From positions 1 through 32,509 of IMG/VR virus record IMGVR_UViG_3300009285_001858: a stretch of DNA of 32,509 bases. One strand, written 5' to 3'. This document shows positions 19,981 through 28,912 of the stretch, piece by piece. The DNA is from a virus. Within the stretch, counting starts at the first letter, position 1. Every line of letters begins with the position of its first letter. The position numbers and the translations under genes were made by a program. The notes under the pieces were generated by a model. It worked only from the letters and a program-made list of their open reading frames with translations. It made no database searches and was not told the origin of the DNA.

Positions 19981-20715
19981 GTGCGGCTAGCAGACTGGTT
20001 GTCAATCAGACTTAAGGCTTGGACTGCGACTGGTCCGAGCGGCCCCTTTGGCGGTCACGCTACTCTGACTGATGGGCTAGTCTCCTATTGGACATTGGAT
20101 GAGGCCAGCGGCACGCGGGCTGACTCTGTAGGGACGAATCATCTAACTGACAATAACACAGTCACTAGCGTTGCGGGCGTTTTCAATGATGCGGCAAGTT
20201 TTGTGGCGGCTAATAGTGAATATTTGAGTCATGTAGATGACGGCGCTGCGTTATCCATAGATGGAGATAAAACTTTCGCCGCTTGGGTATATCGAACAAC
20301 TGCTGGGGCCAACATGGCGATTGTGTCTCAAAGAACGTCCGGTAACGGCGCTTACCAGCTTTACTTTGATACTGCGGATAAACTTCATGCGTATATTACT
20401 GACTCTGTAGCAGGATTCTCTGAACCATCTATTACAACGTCGGTAGTAGCAGGAACGTGGAACTTCTGTGTCATGTGGTATGACTCCTCTGATAAGAAGC
20501 TTCGCGTTCAAATGAACGGTGGAACAATTGCGGCGGGCTCGGCACTGTCAAACGGGCCGGTTGCTAGTACGCAGGACTTTAATGTAGTAAGACTAGCCGG
20601 GTCAATTTATGGTAATGGAGCGGTTGATGAGCTTGGAATCTGGTCCCGCGTCCTCACCACCGATGAGCGCACCGACCTTTACAATGGCGGCGCTGGCCTC
20701 TTCTACGGTAGCTAA
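19981..20715 (+). CDS. LamG/concanavalin-like adhesin
   Basis: Most of the 244-residue protein is a LamG-type jelly roll: LVSYWTLDEASGTRADSVG, SEYLSHVD, DKTFAAWVYR, NGAYQLYFD, GTWNFCVMWYDSSDKKLRVQMNGG and VDELGIWSRVLTTDE. This Laminin_G_3 layout is used for carbohydrate or protein binding. It starts with GTG at 19981, with no strong ribosome-binding site. There is no signal peptide, as expected for a virion protein. It is probably a receptor-binding or decoration module on the tail or capsid. It ends overlapping the next ATG (TAATG). Confidence 0.8.
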   Translation: MRLADWLSIRLKAWTATGPSGPFGGHATLTDGLVSYWTLDEASGTRADSVGTNHLTDNNTVTSVAGVFNDAASFVAANSEYLSHVDDGAALSIDGDKTFAAWVYRTTAGANMAIVSQRTSGNGAYQLYFDTADKLHAYITDSVAGFSEPSITTSVVAGTWNFCVMWYDSSDKKLRVQMNGGTIAAGSALSNGPVASTQDFNVVRLAGSIYGNGAVDELGIWSRVLTTDERTDLYNGGAGLFYGS

Positions 20716-21089
20716 TGATTAGAAAACTGTGGGACAAGTTACTGGGGCGTAAGGCGGATCCTCGTCCCGATCCCGAGGATCCTGTTGCCTACGCTCACGC
20801 TGACTTAATCGAGTCCCTACAGAAGAACCGCAGCTTCCCCCTCCAGACGCTACGAGGTGGCGGGAAACCGTCAGATGTAGCAGATCGTAAGAATTGGATA
20901 GATTCGCCCACCGGCTATGAGAACTGGGTAGATGTCTACGAGGGACCAAAAGGAATTGGATACGTAGTCAGCTATGAAGTGTTGCGTGACACTAAGCTCT
21001 ATCGTAAGTCCATCAACTACGGGCCTGAAGACTGGCGCGAGCAGGACTGGACTGAAGTGATTGAGCCCAATATCCTTATCTCGCGATAG
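20715..21089 (+). CDS. Hypothetical protein between adhesin and adaptor
   Basis: The 124-residue protein has a basic N terminus (MIRKLWDKLLGRKADPRPDP), then polar sequence with Trp-rich segments (NWIDSPTGYENWVDVY, WREQDWTEVIEP). No family is recognised. It is overlapped with the LamG protein's stop and followed 20 bases later by the adaptor gene, so it is expressed with the structural genes. A role in attaching the adhesin is speculation. Confidence 0.65.
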   Translation: MIRKLWDKLLGRKADPRPDPEDPVAYAHADLIESLQKNRSFPLQTLRGGGKPSDVADRKNWIDSPTGYENWVDVYEGPKGIGYVVSYEVLRDTKLYRKSINYGPEDWREQDWTEVIEPNILISR

Positions 21090-21109
21090 AATAGACGTAG
21101 AGGGCGTAA

Positions 21110-21769
21110 ATGATTCCTGTTAGTGAGATAGTCAGCCACTGTAGAACTAGGTATGAGGCTGAGTCTGGAGGCTCGTCCACTCGTTACACTGATGCCGACA
21201 TTCGCCTCTTCATCAATGAGGGGCTGGAGACGTTGGCTGAAGCTACTGGCTTCTATGAGCGATACGTGACTGTCCCACTGGCAGAGGGCCGAACCTACTA
21301 TGACTTGCGAGGATTCACGCCTGAAACTGTTGTCAAGATCAAGAGCGTGTGGTCTACCTCCCGCAATGACTGGTTGAAGCCTGTGGCCGAAACCGATCTA
21401 GACATCAATTGGGAAGATGAAGATGGGGCACCGCTGGTGTTCTTTACACGAGGTATCCATTGGCTAGGCATAAACCCAAAGCCGTCTGCCACTGACACTG
21501 GTTACCTCCGTGTCTACTTCTCCGGTCTCCCTGGCCGCTTCACCCATCCACAGGCAGTGCTAGGGGATCTTCCATACGACCATACTCCCGCTCTCGAAGA
21601 CTATGCGCTGTATGAAATGGCTGCCCTCGACCGCCAAACTAAGTTAGCTCTCCTCCATTGGAAAGAGTATTCCACCCGAGAGAAGAGTTTGACCGACTTC
21701 ACTGATCGTAGGTTGGTTGGCAGTCGCGCTGGCAGGATGGGTAGTATGCAGCGGAGGCAGCAGCCGTGA
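21110..21769 (+). CDS. Head-tail adaptor protein
   Basis: The 219-residue protein has a helical N-terminal half (SEIVSHCRTRYEAESGG, then DADIRLFINEGLETLAEATGFYER), and then beta-sandwich-like sequence (TYYDLRGFTPETVVKIKSVW, GIHWLGINPKPSATDT, GYLRVYFSGLP), finally a long helix. This is the usual layout of phage adaptors that attach to the portal and carry the tail. Its stop overlaps the next GTG by 4 bases. It follows the pattern of adaptor proteins in many uncultured phages. The subtype is not determined. Confidence 0.65.
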   Translation: MIPVSEIVSHCRTRYEAESGGSSTRYTDADIRLFINEGLETLAEATGFYERYVTVPLAEGRTYYDLRGFTPETVVKIKSVWSTSRNDWLKPVAETDLDINWEDEDGAPLVFFTRGIHWLGINPKPSATDTGYLRVYFSGLPGRFTHPQAVLGDLPYDHTPALEDYALYEMAALDRQTKLALLHWKEYSTREKSLTDFTDRRLVGSRAGRMGSMQRRQQP

Positions 21770-22854
21770 ACCTCTATGGTTTCGTCAATGATGCGCTGGA
21801 TCGCCTTGGAGACTTGGATAACGATATCTGGACTCGAAGCGAGATGGAGCTTTATGCTAAAGATGGCTACGACACTTTTTGCCGTCGAACCAAAGCCCTC
21901 TTCGACACCTTCGTCATTGAGAACCTTCCTCGTGTCGGCAACTGGCAAACTGATCTAGAAAAGTATCTCGCTGAGCAGAAGCCGGGATGGGCGCTGACAG
22001 ACGAGCCCTTCCACATGACTGCTGAGCATGAGCGAAACTTAGGGACAGGCGGTAAGATTGGCGGCACGTATCGAGGCCCTTCCGCAGTCACCGCTCCATC
22101 TAATCGTAAGTTTGTAGGTGTGACTGGTGGGGCGGGAGAAGACATTCCCGCCACTGTGCCCGGCGGGCTGCTCCCTCAGTCTACAGTAGAAGTCATCCGC
22201 GTAGCCTATGATAAGCGCGATCTTCAAGGCATCTCCTCTCAGCAAATGAGAGTGCTGGATCCTAATTATGAGACTCGCAGCGGCGATCCGCAGTGGTACA
22301 TTCATGATAAGGACGGTCTCTATTATCTTCGCGTGGTGCCAGCGGCTCAAGGTGATGCAGTCTATGACACCGTGGATGGCTATGCAGGAACGATGACTCA
22401 GACCGATGATTCCACGGTGGACATAGTCACTACCGAAGTGAATGGATATAACACTGGCGGCTATGGCATTCTTCGCCACCGCACCGGCTGGTTTGCCGCT
22501 GGTGGGCCTTTTGGCAGTCCTACTCGCATCCACCCCGATGACATCAACATCAAGGTAGAAGTCTACCGACTAGGAAGAGATTTGAAGTCTCATCCTTCTG
22601 AGTTGCCCTCAGCCTATGACAAGTACGTCACCTACTGGGCGATGAGTAAAGCGCTGCGCCGTTCAGGGCCTGGACAAGACATCGAACTCTCTGACCACTA
22701 CGCACAACGGTTTGAAATGGGTATCAGCAGAATGACTGCGAAGAAGAATAAGATGCAGCCTGAGAGGGTTGGGCGGTTTGGTGGTGTGGCGCAAGTTGAG
22801 CCCTTTGGCTTAGGCATGCCGCAGCCACCATATCCCTACGGTTCGACAAGTTAG
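21766..22854 (+). CDS. Second connector/neck protein
   Basis: The 362-residue protein starts with GTG overlapping the adaptor stop. Its first 60 residues are like the adaptor's helical start (NDALDRLGDLDNDIWTRSE, LYAKDGYDTFCRRTK), and residues 60-290 are beta-rich with WYIHDKDGLYYLRVVPAAQ. The last part is helical and ends Pro/Gly-rich. A neck or connector role is the best reading, from position after the adaptor and from this layout. It could also be a tail-tube protein. Confidence 0.55.
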   Translation: MNLYGFVNDALDRLGDLDNDIWTRSEMELYAKDGYDTFCRRTKALFDTFVIENLPRVGNWQTDLEKYLAEQKPGWALTDEPFHMTAEHERNLGTGGKIGGTYRGPSAVTAPSNRKFVGVTGGAGEDIPATVPGGLLPQSTVEVIRVAYDKRDLQGISSQQMRVLDPNYETRSGDPQWYIHDKDGLYYLRVVPAAQGDAVYDTVDGYAGTMTQTDDSTVDIVTTEVNGYNTGGYGILRHRTGWFAAGGPFGSPTRIHPDDINIKVEVYRLGRDLKSHPSELPSAYDKYVTYWAMSKALRRSGPGQDIELSDHYAQRFEMGISRMTAKKNKMQPERVGRFGGVAQVEPFGLGMPQPPYPYGSTS

Positions 22855-22863
22855 GAGAGTTTA

Positions 22864-23250
22864 ATGGCTACAGCATACTACGAATTACTGGCCGCTGAGG
22901 ACGTTGATTGGGGAGTAGATACTAGTACCAAACGCAACCCCAGCGGAGGCACGCTCACTACCACCCAAGTGGGTATCCACAGTCTTGCTGTAGGTCAGGT
23001 AGAAGTGACAGCTACATGGAACCCTGATTCCATTGCCAACGGCTCCAGTGCGTCCACGACTGTGACTGTCAGTGGTGCAGCTCTTGGCGATTATGCTATC
23101 GTGTCATTCAGTCTAGACCTTAGCGGGTTAACCCTATCGGCCTATGTGTCTGCGGCCAACACTGTAACTGTAGTGTTGAGCAACCTAACTGGAGCTGCGG
23201 TCAATCTCGCTAGCGGGACTGTATCAGTGTTGGTATTTAAGAGCCGATAG
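22864..23250 (+). CDS. Small beta-sandwich structural protein
   Basis: The 128-residue protein starts behind GGAGAG. After a short acidic N terminus it is a repetitive beta protein: EVTATWNPDSIANGSSAST, VSGAALGDYAIVSFS, AANTVTVVLSNLTGAAVNLA. Short phage proteins with this TWNP-SIANG...SVSGA layout are common in tail and fibre regions. No enzyme motif is present. It lies directly before the fibronectin-type protein and may be part of the same fibre complex. Confidence 0.65.
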   Translation: MATAYYELLAAEDVDWGVDTSTKRNPSGGTLTTTQVGIHSLAVGQVEVTATWNPDSIANGSSASTTVTVSGAALGDYAIVSFSLDLSGLTLSAYVSAANTVTVVLSNLTGAAVNLASGTVSVLVFKSR

Positions 23251-25116
23251 ATGGCAATTACCGTCCAAAATCACTACACCTCGTTTGTTTCCCTGTCGGG
23301 ATCATTCTGCACGTATTTCTTCTATGCAGAATGGTCTGGAAATAATGGGGCGACAATTAGCGTTCGGATATTCAACTATGAATATGGCACTAACGTCTAT
23401 ACGCCAGACTCTACGGCAGACAGCGGCTTGTGGTATTCTTCTCTCTCGGGCAACCCGACTAATATTCCCGTAGATGTGGTGATGGATTGGTATCCGTATT
23501 TGACAGCAGATGGAATTGATTATTTCGGAAGTACCATTCATACTAAGACTCAATCTATTCCAGCAACCGCCAGCGCTCCCTCAGTCGCCAGCATCACTGC
23601 CTCTAGCGCGATTGTGTCCTGTAACTATGTGCCCAACGTCACTGAGTCCACAACCTCCGCCCAGCTCGAATACAAGCGAACGGTCGATAGCACGTGGACG
23701 GCGTTTGGTAGTCCAAAAACGGATGGTACTGGATATAGCACTACCGCCATTTCCAATATCAATCTCACGGGACTAACCCACTCAACTTCTTACGATGTTC
23801 GATTGACAGTCACCAGAACAACTGCCAACGACACCACAGTGACTGGCAGTACAACATCCTTCAACACACTGGTTGGAGCCCCATCTACTGTAACAGAAGC
23901 AGTCAGCAGCATTGGCAGCAATTCTGCTTACGCGAACCAAACGCTTACAATCAATGCCGGCACTACTGTAACTGTATATTGGAAGTATGGGATTCAAAAT
24001 CCTCCTACAGACTCAACCACGGCGTCTCAGGGCGCGTCCGCTGACGGTGCCTACAGTATCCAGCTCACAGGACTTTCCGCATCCACTTTGTACTATGTTC
24101 AAGCTTTTGTAGCTTTTGCCACACCATCTGGCTCACCCGCCAGCGGGTCAGTGGTACAGTTTACTACAGCAACAGACCCAGCGGCAGAGGCCGCAGCAGA
24201 GGATCATATGGTTATCCAAGAATACGACGCTGTATATGGAGTGCAGAAGGCGTTTGTCTTCTTGGCAGCTTCACCCGCTGCATCTAGCTCCAACACCTTT
24301 CTTAGCGCGGCAGCCCCTTGGGCTACGACTGAATGTCGTATCACTATCGATGGCGGGGCTGTGGCTGATTGTACGAATGCTCCTACCCGCATTGGCTCCA
24401 GCGCCTTCTATACCATCACTTTGACTGCCGCTGAATTGGCCGGAGAGAACATCTGGGTTCATATTGCTGACAGTGGAGCAGCGGCCCGAGATGTAGCGCT
24501 TCATATCCGCACCTCAGTAGAGGTTGGAAAGATCGTCGCCAACGCGGCTCAGATGAGTAACACCACGGCACTGACCTGTACTGGCGTTGGCTCGGGCCAC
24601 GGTATCTCCGCAGTTGGCGGAGCGACCGGCCTTGATATTGATGGCGTGCTAGGTCAGCATGTGATGAGGTTCAATACTGCTACTGCTGGTGGCGCTTCCA
24701 CAATCACTCTTGACGCTTCTGCCTCCTCAACCAATGACTACTATAATGGGGCTCTCATTATGCTAGTGGGTGGTACTGGTGCAGGACAGGCCCGTACAAT
24801 TACTGATTATGTTGGTAGCACTCTAGTAGCTTCAGTGAACAAGTCGTGGGCAACTAACCCCGCGAACGGTTCTGTCTTCGTCATCATTCCCGGTGATGAC
24901 CCGTGGGAGATTACCCCTGGAGCAGAGCTGTCAGCATTGCCTACCTACTCTAGCTCTTTCGCCAAGATGCTACAGTTCCTCTTCCAGCGTTTCGTCTATC
25001 GCCGCACTCAGACGGCCACGGTATTCACCATGTACAAGGATGACGGCACCACGTCTCTAACTACTGGCGGTCTCTCTGACAACGGTACAACTCAGGACCA
25101 TAACGAACTAAGCTAA
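23251..25116 (+). CDS. Fibronectin-type tail or fibre protein
   Basis: The 621-residue protein has two fibronectin III-like repeats (about residues 105-205 and 209-306), each with a LTGL-S--Y-V motif (LTGLTHSTSYDVRLTV, LTGLSASTLYYVQAFV). A later part has ITLTAAELAGENIWVHIAD, and from about residue 430 a beta-rich domain with YNGALIMLVGGTGAGQARTI. The C terminus (LQFLFQRFVYRRTQ) is a small conserved-looking end. The whole is rich in Ser, Thr and Ala and poor in charge. It is likely a receptor-facing or tail-decorating protein. The stop overlaps the next ATG (TAATG). Confidence 0.75.
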   Translation: MAITVQNHYTSFVSLSGSFCTYFFYAEWSGNNGATISVRIFNYEYGTNVYTPDSTADSGLWYSSLSGNPTNIPVDVVMDWYPYLTADGIDYFGSTIHTKTQSIPATASAPSVASITASSAIVSCNYVPNVTESTTSAQLEYKRTVDSTWTAFGSPKTDGTGYSTTAISNINLTGLTHSTSYDVRLTVTRTTANDTTVTGSTTSFNTLVGAPSTVTEAVSSIGSNSAYANQTLTINAGTTVTVYWKYGIQNPPTDSTTASQGASADGAYSIQLTGLSASTLYYVQAFVAFATPSGSPASGSVVQFTTATDPAAEAAAEDHMVIQEYDAVYGVQKAFVFLAASPAASSSNTFLSAAAPWATTECRITIDGGAVADCTNAPTRIGSSAFYTITLTAAELAGENIWVHIADSGAAARDVALHIRTSVEVGKIVANAAQMSNTTALTCTGVGSGHGISAVGGATGLDIDGVLGQHVMRFNTATAGGASTITLDASASSTNDYYNGALIMLVGGTGAGQARTITDYVGSTLVASVNKSWATNPANGSVFVIIPGDDPWEITPGAELSALPTYSSSFAKMLQFLFQRFVYRRTQTATVFTMYKDDGTTSLTTGGLSDNGTTQDHNELS

Positions 25117-28073
25117 TGGCATCAGTCTCCAACCTCTTCGAGCGCATCGGCCTCCGCTGGATGCCAGATGCTGACTCGATTAGCGCTCCTGAAGAAGCAC
25201 TTCTTAGAGCAGACAACCTCGTCCCCGACAAGATCGGCGCACTTGATCTTCGTCGGGGAAGTTCGCTGCTATACACAACTTTGGATGGCGGAGATGATGA
25301 CAGTATGCACTCCCTGCATACTGTGGAGTTGGCAAATGGGACTACCTACCGTACTACTGGAGTAGGCAACAAGGTCTACATCAACGGTGCATCTCAGGGC
25401 ATCTTTGATGGCAGTGGAGACATTTCTTTTGGTGATGATGCCTACCAGCTTTTCTCTGCTCGTGGGACTACTAAAAAGAAGTTCGATGGCACCAACTGGA
25501 ATAACTGGGGAATCAATAGACCGATTGCTGCACCAACGCTAGCAGCAGTTACTAGCGTTACCACCTCAGTAGCAGGCTTCGACAATAGTGAATCGCCAGC
25601 CACTACCATTACTGAAGGTAGTGGAGCTATCGGCGGTGCAACTGATGCTGGCGGTGCTGCTAATGGGGCGACCAAACTGCTCCCTGACGCTTCCACCTAT
25701 CGCGGTGTCATCCAACGTCTATTCTCCTCTGATCAAAACTTCTTCACCATTAGCGGTGTGGAAGGGACTGAGACTGACCTATTCGATATTTACCTCAAGC
25801 TGGATAACCCGAGAGATGTCGAGAGTGTCAAGGTCATCTTCGGCGTAGACAACTCCAGCACTGTCCCTTTCACTACTGACCGCTTCGAGTTCGAATTCAA
25901 TCTCCAGTCTAAGAAAGAAATTCCTATCAAGGACTTTGAGTCTGAAGGCTACTCTGCCTACAGTCAGTCTGTACTTGCTTCACTGGCCGAAGTCCGACCC
26001 CAGGATGTGACAGGCATTCGTACTCCTGAGCAGGTAAAGCAGATTTTACAAGGGGTGGGGAAGGTCACGGCCCCAACATCTGCTCCGCCTTCAGATGCAG
26101 GTGTATGGGGACACTTGACTGTCACTCGTGGTCAGTTCAAACGAATTGGTTCTACCGCCACTCGTGGTTGGGATACGGTTCGTGGTTTCAAAATCATCTA
26201 CACCACCCGCCGTGGGGCAGCACCTGCCGTCACCTTCGCTGACGCTATCTTCGTTGGCGGCGGGGCTAGAACACTTACTGGCACCTACCGCTGCGTGATT
26301 AGAGCGGTTCGCAACTTCAGTCAATACTATGAACTTTCGCCGCCTAGTGAGCAGAGTGATCCAATTAACCTCAACCACCAGACTCTACAGATTACTATTC
26401 CTGGCACCATCCTCTCCTCTCTCGATACTCAAGTAGATCAACTTTGGGTGTACCTCTTCGGCGGCTGGCTAGATACCTACTACCGCTTTGCCGTAGTCTC
26501 CTCCACTGTTCGTGGCGGAATGACTATCGATGAGCTGACTACGCCCGCCGGTTCCAACTTCAACTCTGCGGATGAACGCGCTCGTATCACTTCCTGGGGC
26601 GACACGTTGAATGTTGGGGATGCGTCCAGTGATCTAGTGCTGACACTGTTAAAGTCAGAGATGGACGCGCTGACTGAGAATGAGCGGTTGGAACCCTATC
26701 AGATGGTTCCGCCCGATAACATCGTTGGCATTGCAGGACCGTGGAAGGGGCGAATGTTTGTGCTCACTTCCGAAGGCTACGTCTACCCTTCTACTCGCCG
26801 TTCCCCCTCATCCTTCAATAGTATTCAGGTATTGGACCTAACTCGTTACGGCAACCCCCTGTGGATTGTGAAAACTGGCCAAGGGATTTATGTGGGGATG
26901 GAAAAGGATGTTATCCATCTAGCAGGCTCAGGCGATGATAGCGAGGATCTTACTCTCATTGACCTATATCCAGATCCATTGAATATTGGCAGTCCGCCAG
27001 TTGACTCTTGCCGTTGGGCAGACGGTAACGCCATTACCTATCGTTCTGCCGATGGTCTAATTCTGTTAACGGGCAGCAGCCTTCAGCCTATTCCAATGGC
27101 AGGCACTTCTCTTCTCTGGAGGGGTGTGGATCGTCATGGCATTGCTGGCATCAATACTACTACTGGTCGCTTCCGTGCCGCAGTGGATGATTTGATGCTG
27201 TATGTGTTGGTTCCCGAAGGTGTCGGAGTCACTAGCTCCAACACAATCTACCGCTACTCCACCCAAGCTCAACAGTGGAGTCGATTGGTTTTTAGTCAGG
27301 TGGGTAGTTTCAAATCCATCTTCAAAGAGCCGAATGGCACTTTGATTGCTGGCGATAATCTTGGCAACCTGTGGCAACTTGATACTGGACAGGCTGATAA
27401 CGTTTCTGACATCTCTGCTTATCTACTCACCCCAATTACTGACGGTGGCCAACCACTTGCTCGCAAGGACGCCTTTGATCTACAGGTTCATGGATTTACT
27501 GCTAGCGATACCGCGACACTAGAACTATTCAAAGATGGCAATACTGAGTCTGTAACAACCTTCACTTACTCCATCCCCACCATTGGCGAAATCTATCGCA
27601 TCAATGCTTCATCCTTTGCATCTTTCCTCAAAGCGCAAATTCGCATCACCGGTAACTTCAATCGCTTCACGCTAAACAATATTAACCTCACTTACCGTAT
27701 CCGCCCTCAGCATACGATGTATCTCGATACAGGTTACATCAGTCCCTCAGACCCTGGGGATATGACGTGGTTGTACGAAGTGGAGTTTGATGCCAACGCG
27801 GCTGAAGACGTGACGATGGAGTTATACATCAACGACGTGCTGAAGAGTACGAGCAGTATTGCAGTTAGTGCTAATATTCGCAAACCATATTTTGTCCCGA
27901 TAGCTCGTGGTACCAAAGGCTACCGCCCTCGTCTAGTTTTCTACACTGACAGCGCGAATGCCACTGGAGCTGTAGGCTTCGAATGTTACAACGTTCGAGT
28001 GCGTATGAGTACGAGCGGAAATCAGGAAGGGTCGGAATATAGAAAAATTTACCCCGTTCAGGAAGCCCCGTGA
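25116..28073 (+). CDS. Large nozzle/stabilization-like tail protein
   Basis: The 985-residue protein has a beta-propeller-like pattern: LDLRRGSSLLYTTLDGG, TYRTTGVGNKVYINGASQG, DDAYQLFSARGTTKKKFDG and, later, VGIAGPWKGRMFVLTSEGYVY, NPLWIVKTGQGIYVGMEKDVI. This Kelch- or WD-like repetition is found in tail nozzle and DNA-stabilization proteins of short-tailed phages. It is the largest gene in the window and follows the connector and fibre genes. The C-terminal part is a beta-sandwich-like sequence. The last 4 bases overlap the next GTG. Confidence 0.65.
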   Translation: MASVSNLFERIGLRWMPDADSISAPEEALLRADNLVPDKIGALDLRRGSSLLYTTLDGGDDDSMHSLHTVELANGTTYRTTGVGNKVYINGASQGIFDGSGDISFGDDAYQLFSARGTTKKKFDGTNWNNWGINRPIAAPTLAAVTSVTTSVAGFDNSESPATTITEGSGAIGGATDAGGAANGATKLLPDASTYRGVIQRLFSSDQNFFTISGVEGTETDLFDIYLKLDNPRDVESVKVIFGVDNSSTVPFTTDRFEFEFNLQSKKEIPIKDFESEGYSAYSQSVLASLAEVRPQDVTGIRTPEQVKQILQGVGKVTAPTSAPPSDAGVWGHLTVTRGQFKRIGSTATRGWDTVRGFKIIYTTRRGAAPAVTFADAIFVGGGARTLTGTYRCVIRAVRNFSQYYELSPPSEQSDPINLNHQTLQITIPGTILSSLDTQVDQLWVYLFGGWLDTYYRFAVVSSTVRGGMTIDELTTPAGSNFNSADERARITSWGDTLNVGDASSDLVLTLLKSEMDALTENERLEPYQMVPPDNIVGIAGPWKGRMFVLTSEGYVYPSTRRSPSSFNSIQVLDLTRYGNPLWIVKTGQGIYVGMEKDVIHLAGSGDDSEDLTLIDLYPDPLNIGSPPVDSCRWADGNAITYRSADGLILLTGSSLQPIPMAGTSLLWRGVDRHGIAGINTTTGRFRAAVDDLMLYVLVPEGVGVTSSNTIYRYSTQAQQWSRLVFSQVGSFKSIFKEPNGTLIAGDNLGNLWQLDTGQADNVSDISAYLLTPITDGGQPLARKDAFDLQVHGFTASDTATLELFKDGNTESVTTFTYSIPTIGEIYRINASSFASFLKAQIRITGNFNRFTLNNINLTYRIRPQHTMYLDTGYISPSDPGDMTWLYEVEFDANAAEDVTMELYINDVLKSTSSIAVSANIRKPYFVPIARGTKGYRPRLVFYTDSANATGAVGFECYNVRVRMSTSGNQEGSEYRKIYPVQEAP

Positions 28074-28885
28074 GCATTCGCATTCCTCAGAAGGCCGACC
28101 TAGATACTCAGAATGCTTTCAAGGATGTGGCCGAAGAGCTACAGTCCATAGATGAATTGCGAATTGCCGTCCGTGACCTACAGCGTCAGATGGATGGGCA
28201 GCAGAAACAGCTTGATACTGTCAACCCGGTCCCTACACTTACTCAGCTTGGCGATACCTCTGTAGTTGGAGACCTGAGGGTAGACGGTAGTCTCAACGTT
28301 AGAGGGGATGTAGACGCTCCGCAGATTCTAGATGGGCTAGTGGTTGCGACTCCGGCCGGAACTGGTGATGCTTCAATCTCTCAGCGAGTAGTTGAAGTTC
28401 ATGCCAGTCTTGCAGTTCTTAATGCTCTTCAAGCTGACACCATTTTCTGTAGAAGCATATCCACTCCCGGTCAACCTTCATGTCTCTTGACTCGTACTAC
28501 TAATCAAGCCATTTCTACAGGCGGGGCACCTACAGCGATTATTTGGACTGTCGAAACTTTTGATACTGGTGGTATGTATAATTCTGCCGCTAACACTAGA
28601 ATCACATTTCCTGCTAGTGGAGTCTATTTGATCGGCGGCTCATTTCAAACATTAGACAACGGTGCCGGTACTTATAGACAAACTACACTGTTAATTGACG
28701 GTACTGTTGTAGCAACAGACTACTTAAATCCAGCAGCGTATGTTAACGTCGGTATAACAATACTAAGAGCTGTTGCAGCCGGTAGTTATGCTGAGCTTAA
28801 GTTTGTTCATGACAAGGGCTCCGATTTAGAGATTGTGGCCGGTGCTAACTATTCACCGCTGTTTTGGGCAGTCAAACTAGGATGA
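28070..28885 (+). CDS. Receptor-binding fibre with C1q/TNF-like head
   Basis: The 271-residue protein starts with a helical part (DVAEELQSIDELRIAVRDLQRQMDG, a coiled coil for trimer formation), then a short beta-helix-like stretch (LGDTSVVGDLRVDGSLNVRG). From about residue 148 it has the C1q/TNF jelly-roll pattern: WTVETFDTGGMYN, TRITFPASGVYLIGGSF, RQTTLLIDGT, GSYAELKFVHDKGSDL and SPLFWAVKLG. In phages this C-terminal head recognises host surface sugars or proteins. It starts with GTG at 28070 with a 4-base overlap. Confidence 0.75.
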   Translation: MSIRIPQKADLDTQNAFKDVAEELQSIDELRIAVRDLQRQMDGQQKQLDTVNPVPTLTQLGDTSVVGDLRVDGSLNVRGDVDAPQILDGLVVATPAGTGDASISQRVVEVHASLAVLNALQADTIFCRSISTPGQPSCLLTRTTNQAISTGGAPTAIIWTVETFDTGGMYNSAANTRITFPASGVYLIGGSFQTLDNGAGTYRQTTLLIDGTVVATDYLNPAAYVNVGITILRAVAAGSYAELKFVHDKGSDLEIVAGANYSPLFWAVKLG

Positions 28886-28912
28886 TAAACTGTTCATAGG
28901 GAAGGTATAATC

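Noticed and set aside
28906-28911. Perfect TATAAT upstream of the gene at 28913
   Set aside because: No -35-like hexamer stands 16-18 bases upstream, and it lies 2 bases before the start codon. It is more likely chance in the ribosome-binding region.
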